From the NCBI GenBank assembly GCA_021186555.1, contig JAJKFL010000013.1:30212743-30276742 (forward strand): DNA of 64,000 bases, read 5' to 3'. Below the pieces are notes generated by a model. That model was not told where the DNA came from, did no database searches, and worked only from the letters and a program-made list of their open reading frames with translations. Of this stretch, positions 11,377-22,101 are shown piece by piece. Origin of the DNA: Reticulitermes speratus (taxonomy: Eukaryota; Arthropoda; Insecta; Blattodea; Rhinotermitidae). The stretch's first letter is position 1. The number at the start of each line of letters is the position of its first letter. Both the position numbers and the translations under genes were made by a program.

Positions 11377-14334
11377 ACTCAGCTCGTACCGCGCAGTAAA
11401 CACACTCAGTCCCAGTTATACAAACCAGTCAGTTAATGTTGTATAGTGAAATAATCGCTGTTTGTTCTGAGATCCACACAAAACACATAAATACACTGTG
11501 TGGGCAGAACGTAGAATTTGTGAAACTTAAACATGGTGGTACATATAGTAACCACTGGGCTTTAGAGGGTTAAGGATTCAGCTCGTACCGCGCAGTAAAC
11601 AACTCCGTCTCAGTTATACAAACCAGTCAGTTAATGCTGTACAGTAAAATAATCGCTGTTTGTTCTGAGATCCACACAAAACACGTAAATACAGCTCGTA
11701 CCGCGCAGTAAACACACTCCGTCTCAGTTATACAAACCAGTCAGTTAATGTTGTACAGTGAAATAATCGCTGTTTGTTCTGAGATCCACACAAAACACAT
11801 AAATACAGTTCTTACCGCGCAGTAAACACACTCCGTCTCAGTTATACAAACCAGTCAGTTAATGTTGTACAGTGAAATAATCGCTGTTTGTTTTGAGATC
11901 CACACAAAACACATAAATACAGTCCGTACCGCGCAGTAAACACACTCCGTCTCAGTTATACAAACCAGTCAGTTAATGCTGTACAGTGAAATAATCGCTG
12001 TTTGTTCTGAGATCCATACAAAACACATAAATACACTGTGTGGGCAGAACGTAGAATTTGTGAAAGTTAAACATGGTGGTACATATAGTAACCACTGGGC
12101 TTTAGAGGGTTAAGGATTCAGCTCGTACCGCGCAGTAAACACACTCCGTCTCAGTTATACAAACCAGTCAGTTAATGCTGTACAGTGAAATAATCGCTGT
12201 TTGTTCTGAGATCCATACAAAACACATAAATACACTGTGTGGGCAGAACGTAGAATTTGTGAAAGTTAAACATGGTGGTACATATAGTAACCACTGGGCT
12301 TTAGAGGGTTAAGGATTCAGCTCGTACCGCGCAGTAAACACACTCCGTCTCAGTTATACAAACCAGTCAGTTAATGCTGTACAGTAAAATAATCGCTGTT
12401 TGTTCTGAGATCCACACAAAACACGTAAATACAGCTCGTACCGCGCAGTAAACACACTCCGTCTCAGTTACACAAACCAGTCAGTTAATGCTGTACAGTG
12501 AAATAATCGCTCTTTGCTCTGAGATCCACACAAAACACATAAATACAGTCCGTACCGCGCAGTAAACACACTCCGTCTCAATTATACAAACCAGTCAGTT
12601 AATGTTGTACAGTGAAATAATCGCTGTTTGTTCTGAGATCCACACAAAACACATAAATACAGTCAGTACCGCGCAGTAAACACGCTCCGTCTCAGTTATA
12701 CAAACCAGTCAGTTAATGCTGTACAGTGAAATAATCGCTGTTTGTTCTGAGATCCACACAAAACACATAAATACAGTCCGTACCGCGCAGTAAACACACT
12801 CCGTCTCAATTATACAAACCAGTCAGTTAATGTTGTACAGTGAAATAATCGCTGTTTGTTCTGAGATCCACACAAAACACATAAATACAGTCCGTACCGC
12901 GCAGTAAACACACTCCGTCTCAGTTATACAAACCAGTCAGTTAATGTACAGTGAAATAATCGCTGTTTGTTCTGAGATCCACACAAAACACATAAATACA
13001 GTCCGTACCGCGCAGTAAACACACTCCGTCTCAATTATACAAACCAGTCAGTTAATGTTGTACAGTGAAATAATCGCTGTTTGTTCTGAGATCCACACAA
13101 AACACATAAATACAGTCCGTACCGCGCAGTAAACACACTCCGTCTCAATTATACAAACCAGTCAGTTAATGTTGTACAGTGAAATAATCGCTGTTTGTTC
13201 TGAGATCCACACAAAACACATAAATACAGTCCGTACCGCGCAGTAAACACACTCCGTCTCAGTTATACAAACCAGTCAGTTAATGTACAGTGAAATAATC
13301 GCTGTTTGTTCTGAGATCCACACAAAACACATAAATACAGTCCGTACCGCGCAGTAAACACACTCCGTCTCAGTTACACAAACCAGTCAGTTAATGTGGT
13401 ACAGTGAAATAATCGCTGTTTGTTCTGAGATCCACACAAAACACATAAATACAGTCCGTACCGCGCAGTAAACACACTCCGTCTCAATTATACAAACCAG
13501 TCAGTTAATGCTGTACAGTGAAATAATCGCTGTTTGTTCTGAGATCCACACAAAACACATAAATACAGTCCGTACCGCGCAGTAAACACACTCCGTCTCA
13601 GCTATACAAACCAGTCAGTTAATGCTGTACAGTGAAATAATCGCTGTTTGTTCTGAGATCCACACAAAACACATAAATACAGTCCGTACCGCGCAGTAAA
13701 CACACTCCGTCTCAGCTATACAAACCAGTCAGTTAATGCTGTACAGTGAAATAATCGCTGTTTGTTCTGAGATCCACACAAAACACATAAATACAGTCCG
13801 TACCGCGCAGTAAACACACTCCGTCTCAGCTATACAAACCAGTCAGTTAATGCTGTACAGTGAAATAATCGCTGTTTGTTCTGAGATCCACACAAAACAC
13901 ATAAATACAGTCCGTACCGCGCAGTAAACACACTCCGTCTCAGCTATACAAACCAGTCAGTTAATGCTGTACAGTGAAATAATCGCTGTTTGTTCTGAGA
14001 TCCACACAAAACACATAAATACAGTCCGTACCGCGCAGTAAACACACTCCGTCTCAGTTATACAAACCAGTCAGTTAATGTTGTACAGTGAAATAATCGC
14101 TGTTTGTTCTGAGATCCACACAAAACACATAAATACAGTCCGTACCGCGCAGTAAACACACTCCGTCTCAGTTATACAAACCAGTCAGTTAATGTTGTAC
14201 AGTGAAATAATCGCTGTTTGTTCTGAGATCCATACAAAACACATAAATACAGTCCGTACCGCGCAGTAAACACACTCCGTCTCAGTTATACAAACCAGTC
14301 AGTTAATGCTGTACAGTGAAATAATCGCTGTTCT
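11377..14334 (+). repeat. 114-bp satellite array with interspersed unique tails
   Basis: The unit runs from CGTACCGCGCAGTAAACACA through AAACCAGTCAGTTAATG, GTGAAATAATCGCTGTTTG and GATCCACACAAAACACATAA. Its period is 114 bp (for example 13687 to 13801). An 80-bp unique tail (CACTGTGTGGGCAGAACGTA to TTTAGAGGGTTAA) closes segments at about 11573, 12113 and 12313, each followed by GGATT and a new unit. After 12319 about 18 units follow without a tail. So the array holds segments of 1, 4, 1 and about 18 units. Variation is mostly at CAGTCCG/CAGCTCG and CTGTAC/TTGTAC. Confidence 0.95.
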
Positions 14335-14372
14335 CCCTGAGGACCATACTGACTAACTAAAATAAATAAAGT

Positions 14373-14880
14373 AATAAATCCATAGAGCAGATTCCTTCTT
14401 CAGAAGCTAACAGTTCCTCAGCTAGTCAAGAAATTCGAAGCATTTTATGCAACCCGGTGTTCATTACAGCATTCACAACAGCCCATCACTTCTCCCTATC
14501 TTGAGCAACACAAATCCAGTTCCATCACTCCAAACCGATTCTATGAGCTAAATTTTAATACTGTTCATCCATATACGCTTAGGTTTTGAAAGCGATCCTT
14601 TTCCGTAAGATTACTCCACCAAAACTCTGTCTACACCTCTCGTTTCCTCATACGTGCCACATACCCCGCCAATCCCATCCTGATTCAGTCAACCAGATAA
14701 CACATTTATGGTTAGTACAGATCGTAAAGCTCCTCGTTATGTAGTCTTCTCCACTCCCCTGTTACCCCGTCCCTCTTAGGCCCAAATATCCTCAACACCC
14801 CATTCTCGAACACCCTCAGCCTATGTTCCTCCCTCAGTGTGACAGACCAAGTCTCACACCCGTACAAAACAACAACAACA
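14373..14880 (-). pseudogene. Non-LTR retrotransposon C-terminal fragment
   Basis: The minus strand, read from about 14880, encodes LYGCETWSVTLREE followed by FENGVLRIFGPKRD and GEWRRLHNEEL in one frame. This is the post-reverse-transcriptase C-terminal region typical of many arthropod LINEs. Further downstream MRWAGHVARM-like residues appear (here RMGLAGYVARM) but frames shift. The 3' end matches a tail shared with 29478, 38120, 55843 and 59244: a stretch encoding INS-type residues, then CTAGCTGAGGAACTG and TTCTGAAGAAGGAATCTGCT. It is an old, broken copy with no polymerase core. The exact clade (CR1, Jockey or RTE) is not resolved. Confidence 0.8.
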
Positions 14881-15264
14881 AAATTACAGTTCTGTATATC
14901 TTAATCTTTGTATTTTGGATAGCAAACTGTAAGACAGAAGATCTGCACCGAATGATAACAAGCATTGCCTGACTTCAATCTCCTATTTATTTCTGAATAA
15001 ATTCAATTTTGATTTCTTAGCGTTCTTCTCAAATAGGCCAGTTTGTGCGTTGCCACACTTCCTAACAATTTATTACCAGTCTGTATATAGTGATGGTTTC
15101 TTACCACTTCCTTCTCTCAGTATTTATTCTGGACCAAACTTAATAGCGAGTAATCAAAATTCGGCGTTTCTCTTTACAGGGTGTAAATTTGAGCACAGCG
15201 AATTATCATCAGCGTCATCATCCAGTTCTGAAGAGAATAGAAAACATGTGACTGCATTTTGCTA
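14881..15264. other. Unrecognised non-coding stretch
   Basis: No recognised family. A 71-codon frame at 15050-15265 ends in a serine run and lacks any signature. Confidence 0.4.
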
Positions 15265-15340
15265 GCAGGACGTAGAATTTTTGAAAATTAAGTCAGTGTT
15301 AAATAAAGTAACTGCTAGGGTTTAAAGAGTTTATCTTTAT
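15265..15340 (+). mobile_element. Decayed tail of the 114-bp satellite element
   Basis: GCAGGACGTAGAATTTTTG, then TAAAGTAACTGCTAGGG and TTTAAAGAGTTTA align with the unique tail of the 114-bp element (GCAGAACGTAGAATTTG ... GTAACCACTGGGCTTTAGAG). No 114-bp unit remains intact next to it. Confidence 0.45.
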
Positions 15341-15362
15341 TTTAAACATGGCGGTGTGATAA

Positions 15363-15605
15363 CTTATATACTGTATTGAAATAACTCGTCAATCACAATT
15401 AAAATTTTATTGTTTTCAGAATTTAGTATTGTTTAGCTGGCCATCTTCAGGTAATACACAATATATACAAATATTCGCAAGTATTTCATACGTGTATTGT
15501 GTGGTACCTTAGGATGGAAAGGTCAGCCGAAACATGTCGCAAAGATAAAAAATTCTGAAAAAAATTAAAGATTTAATTGTAATTAACGGTTTATTTCAAT
15601 ATAGC
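15363..15605. mobile_element. Foldback element with degenerate hammerhead-like ends
   Basis: The left arm (TGTATTGAAATAACTCGTCA, ATCACAATTAAAATTTTATT) is the inverted complement of the right arm (AAAGATTTAATTGTAATTAA, CGGTTTATTTCAATATA). Inside, the right arm carries GGTCAGCCGAAACATGTCGC on the plus strand. The left arm carries ACCTGAAGATGGCCAGC on the minus strand. These are parts of the CUGANGA and GAAACAUGU core seen in better-preserved elements here, but neither arm keeps both halves. Confidence 0.6.
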
Positions 15606-16469
15606 TCAAGGAGTTAAAATTTTTAACAATTTTTAGCCTGTGCCCACGCCTCACAAAAGATCCCTTCCAATCAGATTTTCCTACTAATATTTTCATGTAA
15701 GCAATTTTAGTTTCTATCATATGTTCCATAATATCACCCACTTAGATGATATTTCTTTCGATGTAACCACACTACTGAATAATACAAAAGCCATCTTTTG
15801 TCAGGAGTCACATCCTGGCCATTGCCTTTGTCTGTCCATGTCCGTGTCCGTGTCCGCCAAGTTCTATCCGCCGAGACAAATTGAGCGCCCCCGTCGCCAT
15901 GAAAATTTACGCCACTCGGCAACAAATGACGAGCGCAGTTTACGAGTTCCCTCGGTCTGTATTAAGATGTGAGCACAAAGTGGAATGCGCTCGTCCAGTG
16001 ACCAACAAAATTAATTACAGTTCTCGTCGGGACTTGTCGTTGCGGGGCCCCGCTGGGGACTGTCCCCCGTCGCGCGCATTCCAACATGGCCCCCCCGCAC
16101 AGCGATCAGCCGTGGACTACTTTAACTGGACAAAACCAATGAAGCCTCGCCTGACCACTAAACAAATCGTATACAAAGGAGCATCGCCATTCAGTCTACG
16201 TAATAATGCTGTCCACATCCGTGTGATGACTTACATTTTAATAATATCGCAACTAGTCCATTATTTGTAGTCCTCTGAACAAAATGCGGTATAAAGTTCT
16301 AGGTACTTATGCTTGCTACATTTTCCTCCCATTTTCAAATTATTTCGTTTCATCACCTTAAAAACAAATTAGGAAATGTGGGAAAAGCGTGATCTTCTGT
16401 TACCTTAATTTGTCTTGTTTAAGCACTTATAACTAAAAGTAAAATAAATGTGTATGTAGGCCTAGAGAT
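15606..16469. other. Unrecognised stretch with a CpG-rich segment
   Basis: No gene or repeat recognised. About 15830-16100 is GC- and CpG-rich (for example CCCCCGTCGCCATG, GCGGGGCCCCGCTGGG, CCCCGTCGCGCGCATTCC), unlike the AT-rich surroundings. A 129-codon frame runs through it (15881-16270, plus) but has no family signature. It could be a promoter or enhancer fragment, or a foreign-looking insertion. Confidence 0.4.
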
Positions 16470-17797
16470 CCAGTCCGTACCGCGCAGTAAACACACTCCG
16501 TCTCAGTTATACAAACCAGTCAGTTAATGTTGTACAGTGAAATAATCGCTGTTTGTTCTGAGATCCACACAAAACATATAAATACAGTCCGTACCGCGCA
16601 GTAAACACACTCCGTCTCAGTTATACAAACCAGTCAGTTAATGTTGTACAGTGAAATAATCGCTGTTTGTTCTGAGATCCACACAAAACACATAAATACA
16701 GTCCGTACCGCGCAGTAAACACACTCCGTCTCAGTTATACAAACCAGTCAGTTAATGCTGTACAGTGAAATAACCGCTGTTTGTTCTAAGATCCACACAA
16801 AACACATACAGTCCGTACCGCGCAGTAAACACACTCCGTCTCAGTTATACAAACCAGTCAGTTAATGTTGTACAGTGAAATAATCGCTGTTTGTTCTGAG
16901 ATCCACACAAAACACATAAATACAGTCCGTACCGCGCAGTAAACACACTCCGTCTCAGTTATACAAACCAGTCAGTTAATGCTGTACAGTGAAATAATCG
17001 CTGTTTGTTCTGAGATCCACACAAAACACATAAATACAGTCCGTACCGCGCAGTAAACACACTCCGTCTCAGTTATACAAACCAGTCAGTTAATGCTGTA
17101 CAGTGAAATAATCGCAGTTTGTTCTGAGATCCACACAAAACACATAAATACAGCTCGTACCGCGCAGTAAACACACTCCGTCTCAGTTATACAAACCAGT
17201 CAGTTAATGTTGTACAGTGAAATAATCGCTGTTTGTTCTGAGATCCACACAAAACACATAAATACAGTCCGTACCGCGCAGTAAACACACTCCGTCTCAG
17301 TTATACAAACCAGTCAGTTAATGCTGTACAGTGAAATAACCGCTGTTTGTTCTAAGATCCACACAAAACACATACAGTCCGTACCGCGCAGTAAACACAC
17401 TCCGTCTCAGTTATACAAACCAGTCAGTTAATGTTGTACAGTGAAATAATCGCTGTTTGTTCTGAGATCCACACAAAACACATAAATACAGTCCGTACCG
17501 CGCAGTAAACACACTCCGTCTCAGTTATACAAACCAGTCAGTTAATGCTGTACAGTGAAATAATCGCTGTTTGTTCTGAGATCCACACAAAACACATAAA
17601 TACAGTCCGTACCGCGCAGTAAACACACTCCGTCTCAGTTATACAAACCAGTCAGTTAATGCTGTACAGTGAAATAATCGCTGTTTGTTCTGAGATCCAC
17701 ACAAAACACATAAATACACTGTGTGGGCAGAACGTAGAATTTGTGAATGTTAAACATGGTGGTACATATAGTAACCACTGGGCTTTAGAGGGTTAAA
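16470..17797 (+). repeat. 114-bp satellite array, second locus, with tail
   Basis: About 11 units of the same 114-bp repeat as at 11377, ending in the 80-bp unique tail (CACTGTGTGGGCAGAACGTA to TTTAGAGGGTTAA at about 17797). Two units share AATAACCGCTGTTTGTTCTA and a shortened ACACATACAG, about 570 bp (five units) apart, which points to block duplication within the array. Confidence 0.93.
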
Positions 17798-18008
17798 ACT
17801 GTCTAAACATATAACAGCTACATAACTTACTGCACATAAAATACGCCCTTTGTAACTTTATGCCTCCGATATCAATTAGCAAGCTACATAGCGAAAGGCA
17901 GGACAATTTTTATGTTACTCACACCGTGCATATTCTTATAATTGATACATTAACCAAGTTATGCACTGAATAAAATGCATTCAGAAGTAAGTATAAAGCT
18001 CCTATAGA

Positions 18009-18051
18009 GCTCCTACATGTTTCGGCACCAAGGTGCCATCATCAGGGAGTT
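18009..18051 (-). ncRNA. Hammerhead ribozyme-like motif, intact core
   Basis: Minus strand, 5' to 3': stem I strand CUCC, core CUGAUGA, one extra U, stem II GGCACC-UU-GGUGCC, core GAAA, then CAUGUA and stem I strand GGAG. All conserved hammerhead core bases are present and stem I pairs over four base pairs. Stem III would be the palindrome ACAUGU, which has no loop and so could form only in a dimer. That is a recognised feature of Penelope-like element hammerheads. The extra U before stem II departs from the textbook consensus. Confidence 0.65.
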
Positions 18052-18320
18052 ATCTGAACAAAGGAATACAATGCCAGCCCGCTTAACTAGGTATTGTGTC
18101 TCCTTCATTAAATTGATTAAAATAATTAACAATCAAAAATCCACAAATCATAAAATCAAAATCATAAAAAAATATAAAATAAAAAATTTAAATTTGCAGT
18201 ATTATGATTTCATGATTGTTAAATTTGTACATTTTGGAATTTTAATATTTCCATTATTTTAATCGTTTTAATGAAGGCGACACAATACCTACATAAGCCT
18301 GCTGGCCTTGTATTGCTTTG

Positions 18321-18358
18321 ATCAGATGATGGCACCTCGGTGCCGAAACATGTAGGAG
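18321..18358 (+). ncRNA. Hammerhead-like motif, broken by deletion
   Basis: The plus-strand arm reads CAGATGATGGCACCTCGG then TGCCGAAACATGTAGGAG. Compared with the opposite arm, 11 bases (ATAACTCCCTG) are missing just before ATGATGG. That removes the stem I strand and changes CUGAUGA to CAGAUGA. It is probably inactive. Confidence 0.55.
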
Positions 18359-18415
18359 TTTTATACTTACTTTTGAATGTGTTGTTTTAAGTGCATAATT
18401 TCTTTAGTGTATTAA

Positions 18416-18670
18416 TTAAAGGCAGGTCAGTTACGGTTTTCTGATTTTAAATAAAACTGGAATGGGTGGAAAATTTTACTACGACTCTTCGTGAAAATCT
18501 TTCCACCATTCAGGGCTCAATATAGACGGGCTGACGGACATGACGACGAAAATCGTTCCAAAGTCGTCGTTAGTTGTGGAGAATTTCACAACTCATTAAT
18601 CCAATTACGTCACCCTTCGTCTGCACCTCCGTCGATTTTGCAGTCTTTGTAAGGAAAACGAACGGAGATT
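18416..18670. other. Unrecognised non-coding stretch
   Basis: No recognised family. It contains several TCGTC/GACGA words but no clear repeat. Confidence 0.35.
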
Positions 18671-18985
18671 ACTGTTACTAACCGCAGCATTGCCAACTGT
18701 AGTAAACTGTTACTAACCGCAGCATTGCCAACTGTAATAAACTGTTACTAACCGCAGCATTGCCAACTGTAATAAACTGTTACTAACCGCAGCATTGCCA
18801 ACTGTAATAAACTGTTACTAACCGCAGCATTTCCAACTGTAATAAACTGTTACTAACCGCAGCATTGCCAACTGTAATAAACTGTTACTAACCGCAGCAT
18901 TGCCAACTGTAATAAACTGTTACTAACCGCAGCATTGCCAACTGTAATAAACTGTTACTAACCGCAGCATTGCCAACTGTAATAA
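18671..18985 (+). repeat. 35-bp minisatellite, 9 units
   Basis: The unit ACTGTTACTAACCGCAGCAT + TGCCAACTGTAATAA repeats exactly nine times (315 bp) with only two or three substitutions. Very low divergence suggests recent expansion. Confidence 0.97.
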
Positions 18986-19042
18986 ACACTACTGGAAAGA
19001 ATGATTCGGTGGGTGTTACATTCTCCACTATTTCGAGAAAAT

Positions 19043-20058
19043 AATGTGCCTCTAGAGTCTAGAAAATAGAGCAGCACAATGTGCCTGTAGAGTCTAGACA
19101 ATAGAGCAGCACAATGTGCCTCTAGAGTCTAGATAATAGAGCAGCACAATGTGCCTCTAGAGTCTAGACAATAGAGCAGCACAATGTGCCTCTAGAGTCT
19201 AGACAATAGAGCAGCACAATGTGCCTCTAGATTCTAGCTAATAGAGCAGCACAATGTGCCTCTAGAGTCTAGCTAATAGAGCAGCACAATGTGCCTCTAG
19301 AGTCTAGATAATAGAGCAGCATAATGTGCCTCTAGAGTCTAGACAATAGAGCAGCACAATGTGCCTCTAGAGTCTAGACAATAGAGCAGCACAATGTGCC
19401 TCTAGATTCTAGCTAATAGAGCAGCACAATGTGCCTCTAGAGTCTAGCTAATAGAGCAGCACAATGTGCCTCTAGAGTCTAGATAATAGAGCAGCATAAT
19501 GTGCCTCTAGAGTCTAGACAATAGAGCAGCAAAATGTGCCTCTAGAGTCTAGACAATAGAGCAGCACAATGTGCCTCTAGAGTCTAGATAATAGAGCAGC
19601 ACAATGTGCCTCTAGAGTCTAGACAATAGAGCAGCACAATGTGCCTCTAGAGTCTAGATAATAGAGCAGCACAATGTGCCTCTAGAGTCTAGACAATAGA
19701 GCAGCACAATGTGCCTCTAGAGTCTAGACAATAGAGCAGCACAATGTGCCTCTAGATTCTAGCTAATAGAGCAGCACAATGTGCCTCTAGAGTCTAGCTA
19801 ATAGAGCAGCACAATGTGCCTCTAGAGTCTAGTTAATAGAGCAGCACAATGTGCCTCTAGAGTCTAGAAAATAGAGCAGCAAAATGTGCCTCTAGAGTCT
19901 AGACAATAGAGCAGCACAATGTGCCTCTAGCAGTCTAGATAATAATAGAGCAGCACAATGTGCCTCTAGAGTCTAGACAATAGAGCAGCACAATGTGCCT
20001 CTAGAGTCTAGACAATAGAGCAGCACAATGTGCCTCTAGAGTCTAGATAACAGCGCAA
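19043..20058 (+). repeat. 35-bp minisatellite, about 29 units
   Basis: The unit AATGTGCCTCTAGAGTCTAG + AC(or AT/CT)AATAGAGCAGCAC contains the palindrome CTCTAGAG and an overlapping TCTAGA. Variant units (ATTCTAGCT, AGTCTAGAT, AGCATAATG) recur in the same order, for instance about 19211-19330 and 19386-19505, so a block of five units (about 175 bp) was duplicated. Its sequence is unrelated to the neighbouring 35-bp array despite the equal period. Confidence 0.97.
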
Positions 20059-20210
20059 CACTTCTTCATTAGTAAAGCCGTCATTCGAGTATTTCACGGA
20101 CTCCGTGTTCAGTGTTTTAGAATTTCAGTGCGCATTTAGAGGACAAAATTAAATAAACTTAAATGCACTTATGTAAAGAAAGGCAACATTCTTTACCCTA
20201 CTTGTATATA
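20059..20210. other. Unrecognised short spacer
   Basis: No recognised features between the minisatellite and the SINE. Confidence 0.35.
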
Positions 20211-20473
20211 GCCGATCCCAGTGACCGTGTGGTCTAAGGCGTGGGTCTGTGGCCGTTCGCTTGCTGGGATTGTGGGTTCGAATCCCGCCATGGTCATGGA
20301 TGTCTCTCTTTTGTGAGTGTTGTTTGTTGTCAGGTAGAGGTCTCTGCAACGGGCCGATCACTCGTCCAGAGGAGTCCTACCGAGTGTGGCGTGTCTGAGT
20401 GTGTGTCGTGAAACCTCGATAAGGAGGAGGCCTTGGTCCCACTAGGGGCTGTTGCGCCATTAAAAGAAGAATG
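20211..20473 (+). mobile_element. SINE family A, second copy
   Basis: The head GCCGATCCCAGTGACCGTGT and B box GGTTCGAATCCC are well preserved. The body includes GTTTGTTGTCAGGTAGAGG, CTCGTCCAGAGGAGTCC and a CACTAGGGGCTGTTGCGCCA end, followed by an A-rich tail. Only a short TATATA is shared between the flanks, so the duplication is uncertain. Confidence 0.85.
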
Positions 20474-21186
20474 ATATATACACCATTATTATTTTCGCTC
20501 TACCAAGCTCTGTTTCCTTAAGTTCAAAGCTCTGCGCGCGCACGTTCTTAAAATCGTGTAACAAAGTGATCCCTTAGGGGATATAACGTTAATTGGTCAA
20601 TTGAAGGTCCATCTGTTGATATCGCAACAACAGACGGACATTGTCAAGTACTTCCTTTCAAATTTAACGGTTCTTCTTATTTCTTCAGCTTTATCACGTA
20701 TTTACAGTTTATACCCTTAGAACTTGTCAGTTCAGAAAAGCGAAATTGCACACAGAATGGGTCAACAGCACGTACAGAACGGACGGTATTGGCTGAGCGA
20801 ACAGCACGCAAGGCGGAGATGTGTCCTACTTCACTCAACATCCATCAGCTCTGAGGGCAGTCAATATAGACGATAAGAACATGGAAATGAAACAACATTG
20901 TCTTCATCTTACTAATGGGCAACTGGTAACGCAGTTGTATAAATCTTTTGAATTTTAATGGGGCGGGAGAAATGTAGATGAATTTTGGGAAGGGTAGCAG
21001 TGAAAGGCACTAAATTTGGTTACATTACGTGGGAAATCGGAAAAGACCCTTAAGTTGAAGTTACGCAGGCAATGCCCACTCGTCCTTCTGGTAAAGTTAG
21101 CCTGTAAACAGAATTCTCTAAAGACTAAAATTAACTTGTTTTAACGTCTATTATCCTGATATCAGGATTCCGTAGCGATTTTGATG
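20474..21186. other. Unrecognised non-coding stretch
   Basis: No recognised coding frame or repeat. There is a short GCGCGCGC run near 20535. Confidence 0.4.
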
Positions 21187-21276
21187 AGTTCTGCGCACTT
21201 CTGGAGTGTTACACGGCGTCGTGTGGTAAACAATTACCACACGACGCCGTGTAATATCCCAGAAGAGAGCAGAACT
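21187..21276. repeat. 90-bp near-perfect palindrome (foldback MITE-like)
   Basis: The left arm GAGTTCTGCG, CTTCTGGAGTGTTACACGGC, GTCGTGTGGTAA pairs with the right arm TTACCACACGACGCCGTG, TAATATCCCAGAAG, GCAGAACTC around a loop of about four bases. The outer words (TTCTGGGATATTAC-like) resemble those of the 130-bp elements at 9188 and 35483, so they may share an origin. Confidence 0.8.
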
Positions 21277-21300
21277 CAACCTGTATTACATATAAAGATT

Positions 21301-21708
21301 TAGCTCGTACCGCGCAGTAAACACACTCCGTCTCAGTTATACAAACCAGTCAGTTAATGCTGTACAGTGAAATAATCGCTGTTTGTTCTGAGATCCACAC
21401 AAAACACATAAATACAGTCCGTACCGCGCAGATAAACACACCGTCTCAGTTATACAAACCAGTCGTTAATGTTTACAGTGAAATAAAGCTGTTTGTTCTG
21501 AATCCACACAAACTCATAAATACAGTTCGTACCGCGCAGTAAACACACTCCGTCTCAGTTATACAAACCAGTCAGTTAATGTTGTACAGTGAAATAATCG
21601 CTGTTTGTTCTGAGATCCACACAAAACACATAAATACACTGTGTGGGCAGAACGTAGAATTGTTGAATGTGGTGGTGTATATAGTAACCACTGGGCTTTA
21701 GAGGGTTA
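21301..21708 (+). repeat. 114-bp satellite element, three units plus tail
   Basis: Three units followed by the unique tail ending GGCTTTAGAGGGTTAA. The second unit (about 21418-21530) has many one- or two-base deletions compared with its neighbours, which are almost perfect. Confidence 0.9.
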
Positions 21709-22101
21709 AATTCAAAGCAGTGTCATTTACGCCTGATAATATTTTGATAATTAGAATAGAAATATGAAGAATTGTGTGTGTTAAGGGTGTTTAAATTCCT
21801 ATATTAAGGAATATCAAACCGTAATTTCCCATTACATTGTGACATCAAGTTTCACAGTCATTCAAAACTGTAGGAACTATGCAGCTTCCCTTATTTTAAT
21901 CCGCATGTGTTCGGTAACAGACAGCATGACAAATATCTCTGAACCGAAATGTGGCAAACACATCTCGCACTTAATCAGCGCTTACGTTCTTCGTGAATGC
22001 ACTTTTCAGCTGTTAATATGCTCTCGAGAATTTTCAATTATTCACATTTAAAAGGCATTTATTATCTATGTAATATTAATCGAAAAATGTGCTTTCGCCT
22101 C
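21709..22101. other. Unrecognised non-coding stretch
   Basis: No gene or repeat family recognised. A 70-codon frame at 21839-22051 has no signature. Confidence 0.4.

Larger units (their letters stand above)
17938..18415. mobile_element. Foldback element with hammerhead-like arms (Penelope-like?)
   Basis: The two arms are long inverted repeats. Left: TTATGCACTG, CATTCAGAAGTAAGTATAAA, CTCCTACATGTTTCGGCACC, CTTAACTAGGTATTGTGTC. Right: the complements, including GGTGCCGAAACATGTAGGAG, TTATACTTAC and AGTGCATAA. The arms almost meet at an AT-rich centre (about 18140-18215). A shorter relative is at 36690-36985. Outward-facing hammerhead motifs sit in both arms. No reverse transcriptase or GIY-YIG frame is present, so any link to Penelope-like elements rests on the ribozyme motif. 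Confidence 0.75.

Noticed and set aside
15881..16270. 129-codon frame in the CpG-rich island
   Set aside because: GC-rich sequence lowers stop frequency. There is no domain, and no splice or conservation evidence. Kept only as a note on the island.
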